Below are positions 46,733-55,598 of a stretch of DNA of 64,000 bases, one piece after another (the first letter of the stretch is position 1; every line of letters starts with the position of its first letter). The DNA lies in the NCBI RefSeq assembly GCF_001310635.1, contig NZ_BAXR01000016.1, positions 1-64,000 of the forward strand, in the 5' to 3' direction. Source of the DNA: Bacillus sp. JCM 19034. Its GTDB lineage: Bacteria > Bacillota > Bacilli > Bacillales > Bacillaceae_D. Position numbers and translations under genes: made by a program. The notes beneath the pieces are model-generated. The model did not search any database. It had not been told where the DNA came from and saw only the letters and a program-made list of their open reading frames with translations.

Positions 46733-47405
46733 TTGGTTTGATGTTGAGAATGACTGGCGTACAGTATTAGCTGATGAGCTGAAGAAGCCGTATATGGAAG
46801 AATTACAATTGTTCTTAGAAAAAGAGTATAAAAATAATCACGTTTATCCGAATGGTAAGGATCTTTTTCAAGCGTTAAAGCTAACAGCTTATCAACGGAC
46901 AAAGGTTGTTATTTTAGGACAAGATCCCTATCATCAACCAAATCAAGCTCATGGCTTGAGTTTTTCTGTTCGAAAAGGTGTTAGGATACCACCATCGTTA
47001 CGTAATATTTTCAAAGAATTAGAAGCGGACCTCGGATGTCCGCCACCTAATCATGGAATGTTAACTCATTGGGCGAAGCAAGGTGTTTTACTATTGAATA
47101 CCGTTTTAACAGTTCGTGAGGGTGAACCGCAATCTCATCAAGGAATGGGATGGGAACATTTTACTGATGCCATCATTCAAGCGTTAAATGCTCGGAAAAC
47201 ACCTGTTATCTATCTTTTGTGGGGGAAATCAGCTATGGCGAAGCAGACACTTATTTCTTCTCAACATGATGTACTAGCTTCAGCTCATCCGAGCCCTTTG
47301 TCAGCTAGAAGAGGTTTTTTTGGAAGTAGGCCTTTCTCAAAAGTGAATCAACTATTAGCAGCACGTGGCGAAGAGGTGATTGAGTGGGGGATTCCTAATG
47401 ATTAA
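46725..47405 (+). CDS. ung: Uracil-DNA glycosylase
   Basis: Ung removes uracil from DNA at the start of base excision repair. The 226-residue protein shows the water-activating motif [20 protein letters not shown] (catalytic Asp, ~residue 65), [19 protein letters not shown] and the DNA-intercalation loop [20 protein letters not shown]. It starts within the end of the HAD gene and so is probably translated with it. A hairpin follows. In B. subtilis ung lies in the ywd cluster; here ywdI and ywdK relatives are about 7 kb away. Confidence 0.94.
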   Translation: MNNWFDVENDWRTVLADELKKPYMEELQLFLEKEYKNNHVYPNGKDLFQALKLTAYQRTKVVILGQDPYHQPNQAHGLSFSVRKGVRIPPSLRNIFKELEADLGCPPPNHGMLTHWAKQGVLLLNTVLTVREGEPQSHQGMGWEHFTDAIIQALNARKTPVIYLLWGKSAMAKQTLISSQHDVLASAHPSPLSARRGFFGSRPFSKVNQLLAARGEEVIEWGIPND

Positions 47406-47413
47406 TTAAGAAA

Positions 47414-47440
47414 AGGCGGCATTTATTCAGCCGCCTAAAC
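47414..47440 (+). terminator. Hairpin between convergent ung and sensor kinase
   Basis: AGGCGGC, loop ATTTATTCA, GCCGCCT; A-rich before and weakly T-rich after. Confidence 0.5.
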
Positions 47441-47451
47441 TATTTAAAAGA

Positions 47452-49672
47452 CTATGCTAGCTCAATTGTCACGATTACTTTAAAGAGGTCTCCATCCAAA
47501 TCAAGGTCCAATTGACCTCCGTGCAAGTCAACGATCGACTTAGCGATCGCTAATCCAAGTCCAGATCCTTCCGTATGGCGCGACGTATCTCCTCGTTTAA
47601 ACCGTTCAAATAGCTCATCAACGCTGTCACCTAATTCATATTTTGTCACGTTTTTGAATGTCATAACCGCATGATTTTCTTTTTGCACAATCGAAATATA
47701 AACTCTCGTATGCTCAAGTGAATAATGTAGAATATTCGTAATTAAATTATCAAACACTCTCCATATTTTCTGACCATCAACATTTGCATAAAGTGGCGAA
47801 TCGGGAGCGGAAGTACGAAACTGTAGGTAGAATGGTTGATTGCTTCACTGTGTTCAGCAAGAGCCTGCTGGAGCAGTTGGACAAGGTCTACTCTTTCCTT
47901 GATTAATTCCAAATTCCCACTTGCCATTTTGGATGCTTCAAATAAATCGTCGATTAAGACTTTTAACCGTTTGGACTTACGATCGATAATTTCAATATAA
48001 GCATGACGGTCTTCGTCATTAGCGTTAGTCGATTTTAGTAATTCAGTATACGTAATAATGGATGTTAGAGGTGTTCGTAAATCATGACTAACATTAGAGA
48101 TTAATTCTGTTTTGAGGCGCTCACTTTTTGCTTGCTCCTTTTGTGATGTTCGAACACCTGATTTAAGGCTGTTAATGTGACGTGCATGCTTAGCGAGTGT
48201 TGAACGCCCTTTTTCTGGGAGATCAGGCCCAAGGTAGCCGTTTGCAAGCTGCTCTGTATGATCAACAATACGATTGAACAATGCAAGCTGTTTAACTAGA
48301 ATCACTAGTACTGGCAGGCCAATAATGAAAAAGGCAAACGCATATGGAATAATAAGATAGGGTTCGAAGAATACGATCGAAAATGCTAGTCCAAACACGA
48401 AAACAATCAAAAGCAAAAGGGTGATTTTAGTCCCGAGTTTTCGGTTAGCAAAAGCGGTTTTTAACGTTAACCATGATCTGTATACAATTGCCTTTTTCCA
48501 TGATTCACGACTCTTGAACGACTCTTTGAAAGAATCTTTTATAAATAAAGCCTGTATCCATGTACCTGCAATAAAAAACGTGCTGAACGCTAATGCTTTT
48601 ATCTCTCCCTTAATAAAAGGATAAAGCTGATTTATAAAATCATAAGGTAAAAAGTTTAGTCGATTAATACTAAACAAAGCCGTCATGGCGAAAAAGACTA
48701 AGGTTACTATTTGAATGTCAATTGGTAGACGAAGATAGTAGCTTTTTACTTTTGCAAGATCAACTGAACGAAAAACATTTCTTCTTTTGTAAAGATAAAA
48801 AGCTGACAATAAGGCGAAAAATCCTAATATACCGCGTACGATATAATAAATTCTCCTTTTATTATGGCTTTCATAATTTGCATGAATGGCACTGCCGCTA
48901 TGAAGTGACATCGGAACGGCGATCGTACCTTCCAATTCCCGACTTTGTAATTCGATAATATCATTCATCCCAATATCATAGTAAACGTATGGCATACCAT
49001 AATGCTCAGTAGATAAGTAGTTATAATTTGTTGAAGGGTATTGCTTAATAAAATGCAAATCTTTTTTCTCAAAAGCAACGTTTACTTCATCAGGTACTAG
49101 TTCAATATTAGAAAACACCTCTCCTGAATCAATATCGTTTAAATAATAAAGGAAGCTTGATGAAAGTCTTAAAAATTCTGAACGATTTTTTTCAAGCTCC
49201 TCATAATATTCATCAATGATCTGTTCCTTTTCCTTTATGATTTTCTCTCGAACATAATCGTCGTCGGAAAAGTTTTGCGAGATATCCTCGATCTTCCCAT
49301 CTCTTTCTTCTATTAAGCATCAGCCACTGTTTGATTATCATTGGCGAGAGCTTCTTCAATCCGGTGTATATATTGATCTTGAATGCTTTCTAGTTGCGAG
49401 GACAGCTCACCGTAGCGATACCGGTACTCCTCTAATTCATGATTGCTGACAGTAATAAGGTCCTTTACTTGTTCTTTCGGTAATTGATTTAACTCATAAA
49501 TACTAAGCTGTTCAAGAAAGTCCTCGAATTGATGGTTAAACTCAGTCGTTTGAAAATAATTTTTCATATAATAAGGCCCTTCTGAGACTAGTGTTAGGAC
49601 GCCATTTAAACCGAATGCAACTAACAGAAACCAGCCAACAACGAATAATCTACTTTTCCATTTTGTATCCAA
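47452..49672 (-). CDS. Membrane sensor histidine kinase (two frame breaks)
   Basis: Three frames make one protein of ~740 residues. The first (49672-49313) has an N-terminal membrane helix (RLFVVGWFLLVAFGLNGVL) and the start of an extracellular helical domain. One base near 49317 joins it to LIEERDGKIEDISQNFS and the main frame, which adds ~5 more membrane helices, then the dimerisation domain with the phospho-acceptor His in ELISNVSHDLRTPLTSIITY. Another base near 47830 joins the ATPase domain: N box FDNLITNILHYS, G boxes GSGLGLAIAKSIV. It overlaps the response regulator gene by 23 bases. The signal is unknown; the long extracellular domain suggests an envelope-related cue. Confidence 0.82.
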
Positions 49673-50342
49673 CTCCCCATACCACCTTTAAATATCTTGG
49701 ATTTTTTGGATCGATCTCAATTTTCTCACGTATTTTTCTAATATGAACCGCTACTGTGTTCTCTGCATTATAGCTTGGTTCATTCCAGACCCGTTCGTAA
49801 ATATCATTAATTGAAAAGACACGTCCAGCGTTTCGCATTAATAATTCTACAATCTTATATTCAATTCGAGTTAACTTAACAACCTCTCCGTGAACCTTCA
49901 GTTCTTTAGCCTCTGGGTCGAGTGTTAACCCAGATAAATCGATCACACTATTTCCTCCCTCATACGTGCCAAGCGTGACATATCTACGTAATTGTGACTT
50001 TACTCGAGCGATTAGTTCAAGTGGATTAAATGGCTTTGTTATGTAATCATCAGCACCGACTTGTAATCCCAATATTTTATCCGTATCTTCACTTTTCGCA
50101 CTTAAGATAATTATAGGAATATTCTTTTTGTCTCTTATCTTAAAAGTGGTCGCAATCCCATCAAGCCGTGGCATCATCACATCTAAGATGATCAGGTGGA
50201 TTGTTTGCTCATGTAGCTTTTCTAACGCGTCAATTCCATCCTTTGCTTGAATGACCGTTATTCCCTCGTTTTTTAAATAAATCTCAATCGCATCACGAAT
50301 CTCTTTTTCATCATCAACAACTAAAATGGTAAATGTGTCCAT
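49650..50342 (-). CDS. OmpR/PhoB family response regulator
   Basis: A 230-residue two-domain regulator. The receiver domain has ILVVDDEKEIRDAI (acidic pair), the phospho-acceptor Asp in LIILDVMMPRLDG (~residue 55), IILSAKSED and GADDYITKPFNPLEL with the conserved Lys. The C-terminal winged helix has LTRIEYKIVELLMRNAGRVF and NTVAVHIRKIREKIE and RYLKVVWGVGYKME. It is the first gene of an operon with the kinase, preceded by GGAGGGAG. A promoter on the minus strand at 50566-50539 may drive it, with a possible terminator in the leader. Confidence 0.92.
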   Translation of the reverse strand: MDTFTILVVDDEKEIRDAIEIYLKNEGITVIQAKDGIDALEKLHEQTIHLIILDVMMPRLDGIATTFKIRDKKNIPIIILSAKSEDTDKILGLQVGADDYITKPFNPLELIARVKSQLRRYVTLGTYEGGNSVIDLSGLTLDPEAKELKVHGEVVKLTRIEYKIVELLMRNAGRVFSINDIYERVWNEPSYNAENTVAVHIRKIREKIEIDPKNPRYLKVVWGVGYKMEK

Positions 50343-50450
50343 ATTCTCCCTCCTTTCAGAAATGTCTATTTCTATCGGTTGATTCTTATCTTAAACAACA
50401 AATCTTAACATTCACCTACGTAAAATCTTAAGGTTTTCTTAATTAATACA

Positions 50451-50566
50451 AGAAAAACGATAGCTTTTAAAGCTACCGATTTTCTATGTCAAATGTACTT
50501 TATCGCACGTATGTAGTCTGACTACGGTGAATGCCTTTATTATAGCACTGTTTTCAATACGCTCAA
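50451..50566 (-). promoter_or_regulatory. Minus-strand promoter with an early terminator (attenuated leader or short RNA)
   Basis: On the minus strand, TTGAGC (50566-50561), 16 bases, TATAAT (50544-50539) forms a good sigma-A promoter. About 55 bases after the expected start lies CGGTAGCTTT-AAAAGCTATCG (50478-50459) followed by T5 C T2, a plausible intrinsic terminator some 110 bases before the response regulator ATG. Confidence 0.5.
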
Positions 50567-50619
50567 ATGAGTGATTCATAAAGGTAACACGCGAGAATCG
50601 AGGACAGATCGAATTACTA

Positions 50620-50636
50620 TGTCAGATAAACTGACA
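50620..50636. promoter_or_regulatory. GlnR/TnrA box upstream of amtB
   Basis: TGTCA-GATAAAC-TGACA matches TGTNA-N7-TNACA perfectly, 26 bases before the TATAAT at 50662; a position suited to TnrA activation. Confidence 0.82.
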
Positions 50637-50736
50637 ACTTTGTAGAAGCAATATGTCAGGTACGTATAATAAGAGTTAACAAATGATGTTAGCTATTGTA
50701 ACGCTGACACGTTTCATATCGAGAGGAGAGAATATC

Positions 50737-52005
50737 ATGCCAGAAATAGCACTTATGGATAATTTATGGATCATGATTTGTGCAGTTTTAGTTTTATTCA
50801 TGCAAGCAGGATTTATTTTACTTGAAGCGGGTTCAACTCGAATGAAGAATGCGGGTCACATCGCTGGTAAGACGATCTTTACAGTCGGGATCGTATCATT
50901 AGTCTATTGGGCAGTCGGTTGGGGATTTGCCTACGGTGAAGGGAATATGTTCATCGGGCTGTCAGATTTCTTTTATGGAGATTACTCAACTGCTGAAGAA
51001 GGTTTAGTTGGATCGGTTGACTTCTTCTTCCAAATGATGTTTGCGGCGATTGCTTTAACGGTTGCATTTGGTGGATTTGCAGAACGTGCGAAATTATCAG
51101 TTTATCTTATCTTTGCCGTTTTATTCTCAGCATTTGTATATCCAATTGTTTCACACTGGATTTGGGGCGACGGTTGGTTAGCAGAGCTTGGAAAGCAAGA
51201 CTTCGCTGGTTCAACGGTTGTTCACTTAACCGGTGCAATGGCAGCTTTAGCAGCTACGATTTTATTAAAGCCACGTCTTGGGAAATTTAACAAAGATGGT
51301 TCAGCAAATGATTTAGCAGGTCATAACCAAGTTTATACAGCATTAGGGGTTATGATTTTATGGGTAGGTTGGTTTGGATTTAACGCAGGTAGTACGTTAG
51401 AAGTAGCAGATGCCTTCTTCGGCTATGTTGCTCTTAACACACAATTAGCCGCAGGTGCCGGTGCAATTGCAGCTATGTTCATCGTCTGGGCAGTATCAGG
51501 AAAAGCAGATGTACCAACTATGTTAAATGGTGCGTTAGCGGGACTTGTAGCCATTACGGCATCATGTGCGTTCGTTGCTCCATGGGCAGCAGTTGTCATT
51601 GGGTTAATTGCAGGACTTATCGTTTATGCAAGTATGAAATTCTTTGATAAAGCCAAAATTGATGATCCAATCTTTGCTTTATCAGTACACGGTATCGCAG
51701 GTGTTTGGGGTACAATTTCAACTGGTTTCTTCGCTACAGAAGAATTAGCTAATTTAGTTGGAGGTCGTGCTGGCTTGTTCTATGGCGGTGGCTTCACACA
51801 ACTAGGTGTTCAAATTGTCAGTGTGGTTGCTTGTGGTCTATTCGCCTTTGTTGCTTCTTATATTCTTCTTAAGATCACAGGTGCAATTACTGGTGGATTA
51901 CGAGTATCTGAAGAAGAAGAAATTGTTGGTCTTGACTTAAGCGAGCATGGTAGCTATGGCTATCCTGAGAATATGCCTGGTCAAGATACGAAAACAGGCG
52001 CGTAA
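50737..52005 (+). CDS. amtB: Ammonium transporter
   Basis: An Amt/Rh channel of 422 residues and eleven expected membrane helices. It includes the family signature region (DFAGSTVVHLTGAMAALAATI with the first pore His, ~residue 165), GVMILWVGWFGFNAGS, and ALSVHGIAGVWGTISTGFFA with the second pore His. I chose ATG 50737 because GAGGAGAG lies 8 bases upstream; the longer frame would run through the promoter. It is under a GlnR/TnrA box and so should be induced by nitrogen limitation. No glnK (PII) gene follows; instead a DUF294 gene starts one base after the stop. Confidence 0.93.
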   Translation: MPEIALMDNLWIMICAVLVLFMQAGFILLEAGSTRMKNAGHIAGKTIFTVGIVSLVYWAVGWGFAYGEGNMFIGLSDFFYGDYSTAEEGLVGSVDFFFQMMFAAIALTVAFGGFAERAKLSVYLIFAVLFSAFVYPIVSHWIWGDGWLAELGKQDFAGSTVVHLTGAMAALAATILLKPRLGKFNKDGSANDLAGHNQVYTALGVMILWVGWFGFNAGSTLEVADAFFGYVALNTQLAAGAGAIAAMFIVWAVSGKADVPTMLNGALAGLVAITASCAFVAPWAAVVIGLIAGLIVYASMKFFDKAKIDDPIFALSVHGIAGVWGTISTGFFATEELANLVGGRAGLFYGGGFTQLGVQIVSVVACGLFAFVASYILLKITGAITGGLRVSEEEEIVGLDLSEHGSYGYPENMPGQDTKTGA

Positions 52006-52006
52006 G

Positions 52007-53010
52007 ATGAGTAAGACGTCTGAGGACTTACAGCGTGATTGGGATCAGCAGTTACAGGAGCTTTATGAAGAACGGATGAGAATCGTTCATGATCGCACAC
52101 ATACCTCAGCTTCTTTACAACGAAGTCATGATTTGATCATGAAAAAGCAGTCTGTTTCGCACTGAAAAGAACAGAAAGTGAGTGGGGAAAGACTCCCACT
52201 CACTTTACGTTCTTTCTTATGGGAAGTGGAGCAAGGCAAGAACAGGCTTTTTGGAGTGATCAAGATCATGGCATCATTTATGAAAAAGATAGCGAAAAGA
52301 ATCAAGCATATTTTTTACAGCTAGGGAACAATATCGTCGATGTGCTGAGTAAAGTAGGGTATGAGCGATGTGATGGAAACGTGATGGCAGCAAACAAAAA
52401 GTGGTGTATGTCACTAGATGATTGGATCAAGCAGCTCGATTATTGGTTGCAAGAGAATAAGTGGGAAACACTTCGTTTTACGTTAACGTTCTTTGATTCA
52501 CGTGTATTGATAGGTGAAGAAAAGCTGCTAAAAACATTGAAAAGTCACTTGTTTACCAGTGTAAATGAGCAGCCATTTCTTTTAAGACGATTTACTGAAA
52601 ACACAGGGAGACTTCGTAAAGGGTTAGGTATGTTTAATCAGTTACTAGTTGAAACAAAGGGAGAGTATCAAGGCTTATTTGATTTTAAGCAAATTGTCTT
52701 GTTTCCGTATGTTAATGGGTTACGTCTGCTTGCTTTAAAACACGATATTTATGTACCATCGACATTGGAACGATTTGACCACTTACCGAAAGATTATCAA
52801 TCTATTAAGGCAAAGAAGAATTCATTTGCGAAGCTATTAGAAAAAAGAGTTGAATGGACAGCTGATGTAAAGGAGTACGACCATGTTCACTACTTATCTT
52901 TAAAGCAGGTAAGTGATGCGGACCAGAGACAATTGAAAAGATGGATTAAGGAAGGTCACCAATTGTATCGAGAAATCGAAAGGGCATGTAAAGAGGGTGA
53001 ACGGACATGA
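52007..53010 (+). CDS. DUF294 nucleotidyltransferase-like protein (frame broken near 52152)
   Basis: A 52-codon open frame (52007-52165) and a larger one (52219-53010) make one protein of ~334 residues if a T is added to TTT at 52151-52153: KKQSVFALKRTESEWGKTPT then HFTFFLMGSGARQEQAFWSD. The second part carries the nucleotidyltransferase-like core GSGARQEQAFWSDQDHGIIY, with the two Asp of a pol-beta-type site, and the C-terminal DUF294 helical region. DUF294 proteins resemble the uridylyltransferase part of GlnD but are uncharacterised. The gene follows amtB by one base and overlaps the exonuclease start, so the three are one operon under nitrogen control. Confidence 0.78.
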
Positions 53011-53744
53011 TGAACAATATGGTGCAGCTTGTGAAGCAACTATCAGGGAAATTAAGTCCAAGCGTGTATACGTCCTTGCAGCAGCAATCCGCAGCTGCTA
53101 GACATTCACAGTTGCGTCAAATTCAACGCGATTTGAAAAAAGGCGATGTGTTGGGGCACCCTCTTTCAGAGCTACCATTTGTTGTTTTTGATTTGGAAAC
53201 GAGCGGCTTTTATCCTGATAAAGGTGATTGTATATTATCAATCGGTGCTGTCAAGATGAAAGGTGACATCGTTCTTGAGGAGGAAACGTTCTATTCAACC
53301 GTTTATTGTGAGAACCCACCAGAAGACGTTCTGCAGTTGACAGGATTAACAAAGGGAGAGTTAGCTAATTCGAAACCGATCTCAGAAGTGCTCGGTGACT
53401 TTTATGAATATATCGGTACATCGACATTGGTTGCCCATCATGCTAGTCATGAAAAGCGGTTTATGTCGCACGTTACGTGGCAAATGTTACGTACGACCTT
53501 TGTACATCGGCTTTTGGATACATCTTTTTTAACGAAGGTCGTCCATCCTTCGTTAAAGTTGGTGACTTTAGATGAGTGTTGTCATCATTATCAAATACCG
53601 ATTACTACTCGTCATCATGCGTTAGAGGATGCACTTGTGACAGCAAAGCTATGGCAAAAGAATGTCCGCTTTGCAAAGGAATTAGGCTATGAAACATTGC
53701 AGGATATTTATACGTATTTAGCTCGCCAGCAGCAAAGAACGTAA
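53007..53744 (+). CDS. DnaQ-like DEDDh 3'-5' exonuclease
   Basis: The 245-residue protein has an N-terminal helical part (~55 residues) and an RNase-T/DnaQ-type exonuclease domain: ExoI VVFDLETSGFYPDKGD, ExoII TLVAHHASHEKRFM, and ExoIII RHHALEDALVTAKLW with the catalytic His and Asp (DEDDh type). It overlaps the DUF294 stop (ATGA). DUF294 proteins are found next to exonucleases of this kind in several phyla, suggesting a shared role; what nucleic acid is cut is unknown. GAGGGTGA lies 6 bases before the ATG. Confidence 0.88.
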   Translation: MMNNMVQLVKQLSGKLSPSVYTSLQQQSAAARHSQLRQIQRDLKKGDVLGHPLSELPFVVFDLETSGFYPDKGDCILSIGAVKMKGDIVLEEETFYSTVYCENPPEDVLQLTGLTKGELANSKPISEVLGDFYEYIGTSTLVAHHASHEKRFMSHVTWQMLRTTFVHRLLDTSFLTKVVHPSLKLVTLDECCHHYQIPITTRHHALEDALVTAKLWQKNVRFAKELGYETLQDIYTYLARQQQRT

Positions 53745-53772
53745 CAGAGTAATGATGGGAGGAGGGGCAGGG

Positions 53773-54030
53773 ATGAAGTCGGAAATTCCACGCAAGCAAG
53801 CATGTTTACCCATCCGAGTTGTGATGGAAATGACTAACCTAACTGCCCGACAAATTCGGTATTACGAAGAACAAGGGTTGGTTAAGCCAGTTCGCAACGA
53901 TGGAAACCAACGGATGTTTTCATTAGAGGATATTGAAAAGCTTCTCGAAGTGAAAACATTAATTAAACAAGGTGTAAACGTAGCAGGTATTAAAGCCATC
54001 TTTGCATCAAGAGATCAGGAACATGCCTGA
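53773..54030 (+). CDS. Short GlnR-like MerR family regulator
   Basis: An 85-residue protein that is almost only a MerR-type DNA-binding domain: LPIRVVMEMTNLTARQIRYY, EEQGLVKPVRNDGNQRMFSL, EDIEKLLEVKTLIKQGVNVA, GIKAIF. It is much closer to GlnR than to other MerR proteins (GlnR has ARQIRYYEENGL and EQGVNMAGIK) but ends soon after, so it lacks the ~40-residue C-terminal tail that GlnR and TnrA use to sense feedback-inhibited glutamine synthetase. The stop codon sits inside a terminator stem, so the short end is not an obvious frameshift. ATG 53773 follows GGAGGAGGGG. It lies just after the amtB operon. Confidence 0.85.
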   Translation: MKSEIPRKQACLPIRVVMEMTNLTARQIRYYEEQGLVKPVRNDGNQRMFSLEDIEKLLEVKTLIKQGVNVAGIKAIFASRDQEHA

Positions 54031-54039
54031 TCTTTTTTT
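54012..54039 (+). terminator. Terminator overlapping the stop of the GlnR-like gene
   Basis: GATCAGG, loop AACATG, CCTGATC, then T7. The TGA stop lies in the 3' arm. Confidence 0.85.
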
Positions 54040-54111
54040 ATTTTGAATCAAGTGTGGGTGCGAATGCTTCGTGTAGCAAATTCAAGGACCTAAGGCAAGG
54101 AGTGATGTCAC

Positions 54112-54186
54112 ATGGGACTGCCGTCTCATTTTATATATAAGACATGGTGTATACAGTATGGTATTCTAGTAGCTAAGAATACGTAA
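54112..54186 (+). CDS. Possible 24-residue peptide
   Basis: AAGGAGTGATG lies 5 bases before an ATG that reads MGLPSHFIYKTWCIQYGILV then AKNT and TAA. The ribosome site is strong, but the region may instead hold the promoter of the next gene. No homologue recognised. Confidence 0.25.
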   Translation: MGLPSHFIYKTWCIQYGILVAKNT

Positions 54187-54203
54187 AAAAAGAGGTGCTA
54201 TCA

Positions 54204-54488
54204 ATGAATATACATGCTAAGGAAATTGTCCGTCAGCTAGAACAGGAGCTTGAACTGTTAAAGCGGGCAACTGATAACGGACAAACGGAAATCATAAAGG
54301 AGAAAGCGATCGCGATTGAAACATATTGTAAGCTTTTAAAAGGAACGAGTACACAAGCGATCGACTCAAAACAACCATCAGCCTCCGTTCAAGTACAACC
54401 TACAATACCACAATCTCATGTAACAACATCTGTTTCGGTTGAACCGCCTTCTCCTTCTGCTCCTAAATCAAATTTGCTTGATTTTTAA
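54204..54488 (+). CDS. DUF5327 / YwdI-like protein
   Basis: A 94-residue soluble protein: an N-terminal pair of amphipathic helices (MNIHAKEIVRQLEQELELLK, EKAIAIETYCKLLKG) and a Pro/Ser/Val-rich low-complexity tail ending KSNLLDF. The layout matches B. subtilis YwdI, which lies beside ywdK; a YwdK homologue follows 0.7 kb on. Function unknown. I chose ATG 54204 because AGAGGTG lies 6 bases upstream. Confidence 0.65.
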   Translation: MNIHAKEIVRQLEQELELLKRATDNGQTEIIKEKAIAIETYCKLLKGTSTQAIDSKQPSASVQVQPTIPQSHVTTSVSVEPPSPSAPKSNLLDF

Positions 54489-55105
54489 ATCTGATCATTT
54501 TTCCATTCGACGAGCACACCATAATGAAGAGATTCCTCGTCAATAAGGTAGTTTGGCAAGGCTTGAATGGGAGTTAAGCCTTGCTTTAACATAAAGGTAA
54601 GGACCAAATCGCTAATTTCACCAGCTTCTACCGCTTTGATATAGGATTGTACATCGAATTCATTAGCATATTGATAGTAGTTAGGAATGCGGCAGCCAGC
54701 AAGGAACCGCTTATAACCATTAGTACGTACAAGCTCTTTCCTAGCTTCATACAATGCTTTAGCAATTCCTTTGCCGCGATAGCTCGGCCTAACACAAACG
54801 TCAATTCCATAAAGACTATCCCCGTTGGATTGAAAGCTGTTCACAATGTAACCGTTATCGGCTATTTCTTCCCATGTATGAGGTTCTCCATTAAAACGAA
54901 TAAGAGTGGATGTCGCAGAACCAACAACGGTTCCGTCTATTTCTGCTAATATTGCACCTTCAGGAAATGTATCGATATGTGAGGCGATTTGGTCTTTTGA
55001 CCACCAAAGCTCTTCGGGAAATGGTGGTGGAAAAGCTTCTTTTTGTACATCAAGTAATTGTTCGAAATCTTCTTGTGTATAGGGGCGAATCGTTAGCTTC
55101 TCCAT
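54485..55105 (-). CDS. GNAT family N-acetyltransferase
   Basis: A 206-residue protein with LTIRPYTQEDFEQLLDVQKE at the start, AILAEIDGTVVGSATSTLI, and the acetyl-CoA motif GIDVCVRPSYRGKGIAKALY (R-GKG-A). The C-terminal part ends with LPNYLIDEESLHYGVLVEWK, typical of a Bacillus branch of GNAT proteins. The acceptor is unknown. It overlaps the stop of the ywdI-like gene by 4 bases from the opposite strand. AAAAAGGAG precedes the ATG. Confidence 0.85.
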   Translation of the reverse strand: MEKLTIRPYTQEDFEQLLDVQKEAFPPPFPEELWWSKDQIASHIDTFPEGAILAEIDGTVVGSATSTLIRFNGEPHTWEEIADNGYIVNSFQSNGDSLYGIDVCVRPSYRGKGIAKALYEARKELVRTNGYKRFLAGCRIPNYYQYANEFDVQSYIKAVEAGEISDLVLTFMLKQGLTPIQALPNYLIDEESLHYGVLVEWKNDQI

Positions 55106-55182
55106 GATCTCACTCCTTTTTGTAATAATGTACGTTCATGATATGATTAGTGTAGCGTATCAAAAGAGGAGTGTATAGAAAA

Positions 55183-55551
55183 ATGGCGAAATTATTTATA
55201 TGTTTAGGTAGCATCATTATGGGACTAGCTGTTGTGATTGGGGCATTCGGTGCTCACGGCTTAGAAGGAAAGCTGTCTGAAAGAATGATGAAAAATTATC
55301 AAACCGGTGTTCAATATCATATGATCCACGGTATTGGGATTATTGCAGTCGGGTTGCTAGCAATGAAAATGGCAACAAATGGCTTATTAACAGGGGCTGG
55401 TTTGAGTTTTTTGATTGGGATCTTCCTATTTTCAGGTAGTCTTTATGTAATGGCTTTAACGGGGATTACGAAGCTCGGGGCAATTACACCAATCGGTGGT
55501 TTAGCATTTATTATCGGCTGGGTATTATTAGCACTAGCAGCTATACGTTAA
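55183..55551 (+). CDS. ywdK: DUF423 membrane protein (YwdK-like)
   Basis: A 122-residue protein with four membrane segments: LFICLGSIIMGLAVVIGAFG, then AHGLEGKLSERMMKNYQTGV, GIGIIAVGLLAMKM, LLTGAGLSFLIGIFLFSGSL and GAITPIGGLAFIIGWVLLAL. FGAHGL near the N-terminus and the LGAITPIGG motif are the DUF423 signature. Function unknown. I chose ATG 55183 behind GAGGAG. In B. subtilis ywdK is next to ywdL (gerQ), as it is here. Confidence 0.88.
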   Translation: MAKLFICLGSIIMGLAVVIGAFGAHGLEGKLSERMMKNYQTGVQYHMIHGIGIIAVGLLAMKMATNGLLTGAGLSFLIGIFLFSGSLYVMALTGITKLGAITPIGGLAFIIGWVLLALAAIR

Positions 55552-55560
55552 GGAATAGAA

Positions 55561-55587
55561 AAAGCGTCGACATAATCGACGCTTTTT
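55561..55587 (+). terminator. Terminator between convergent ywdK and gerQ
   Basis: AAAGCGTCGA, loop CATAA, TCGACGCTTT then T2; symmetrical A/T tracts. Confidence 0.8.
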
Positions 55588-55598
55588 CTATTCTACAA

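Larger units (their letters stand above)
50343..50736. other. Divergent control region between the two-component system and amtB
   Basis: Contains, from left to right, the response regulator leader, a hairpin (50459-50478), a minus-strand promoter (50539-50566), the GlnR/TnrA box (50620-50636) and a TATAAT (50662-50667) for amtB. Confidence 0.55.

Noticed and set aside
52176-52210. Strong hairpin (AAAGTGAGTGGG / CCCACTCACTTT) that looks like a terminator after amtB and a 52-codon peptide
   Set aside because: Adding one T at 52151-52153 makes the 52-codon frame continue through the hairpin into the DUF294 protein (ALKRTESEWGKTPTHFTFFL), so the hairpin lies inside a coding region and no separate small protein exists.
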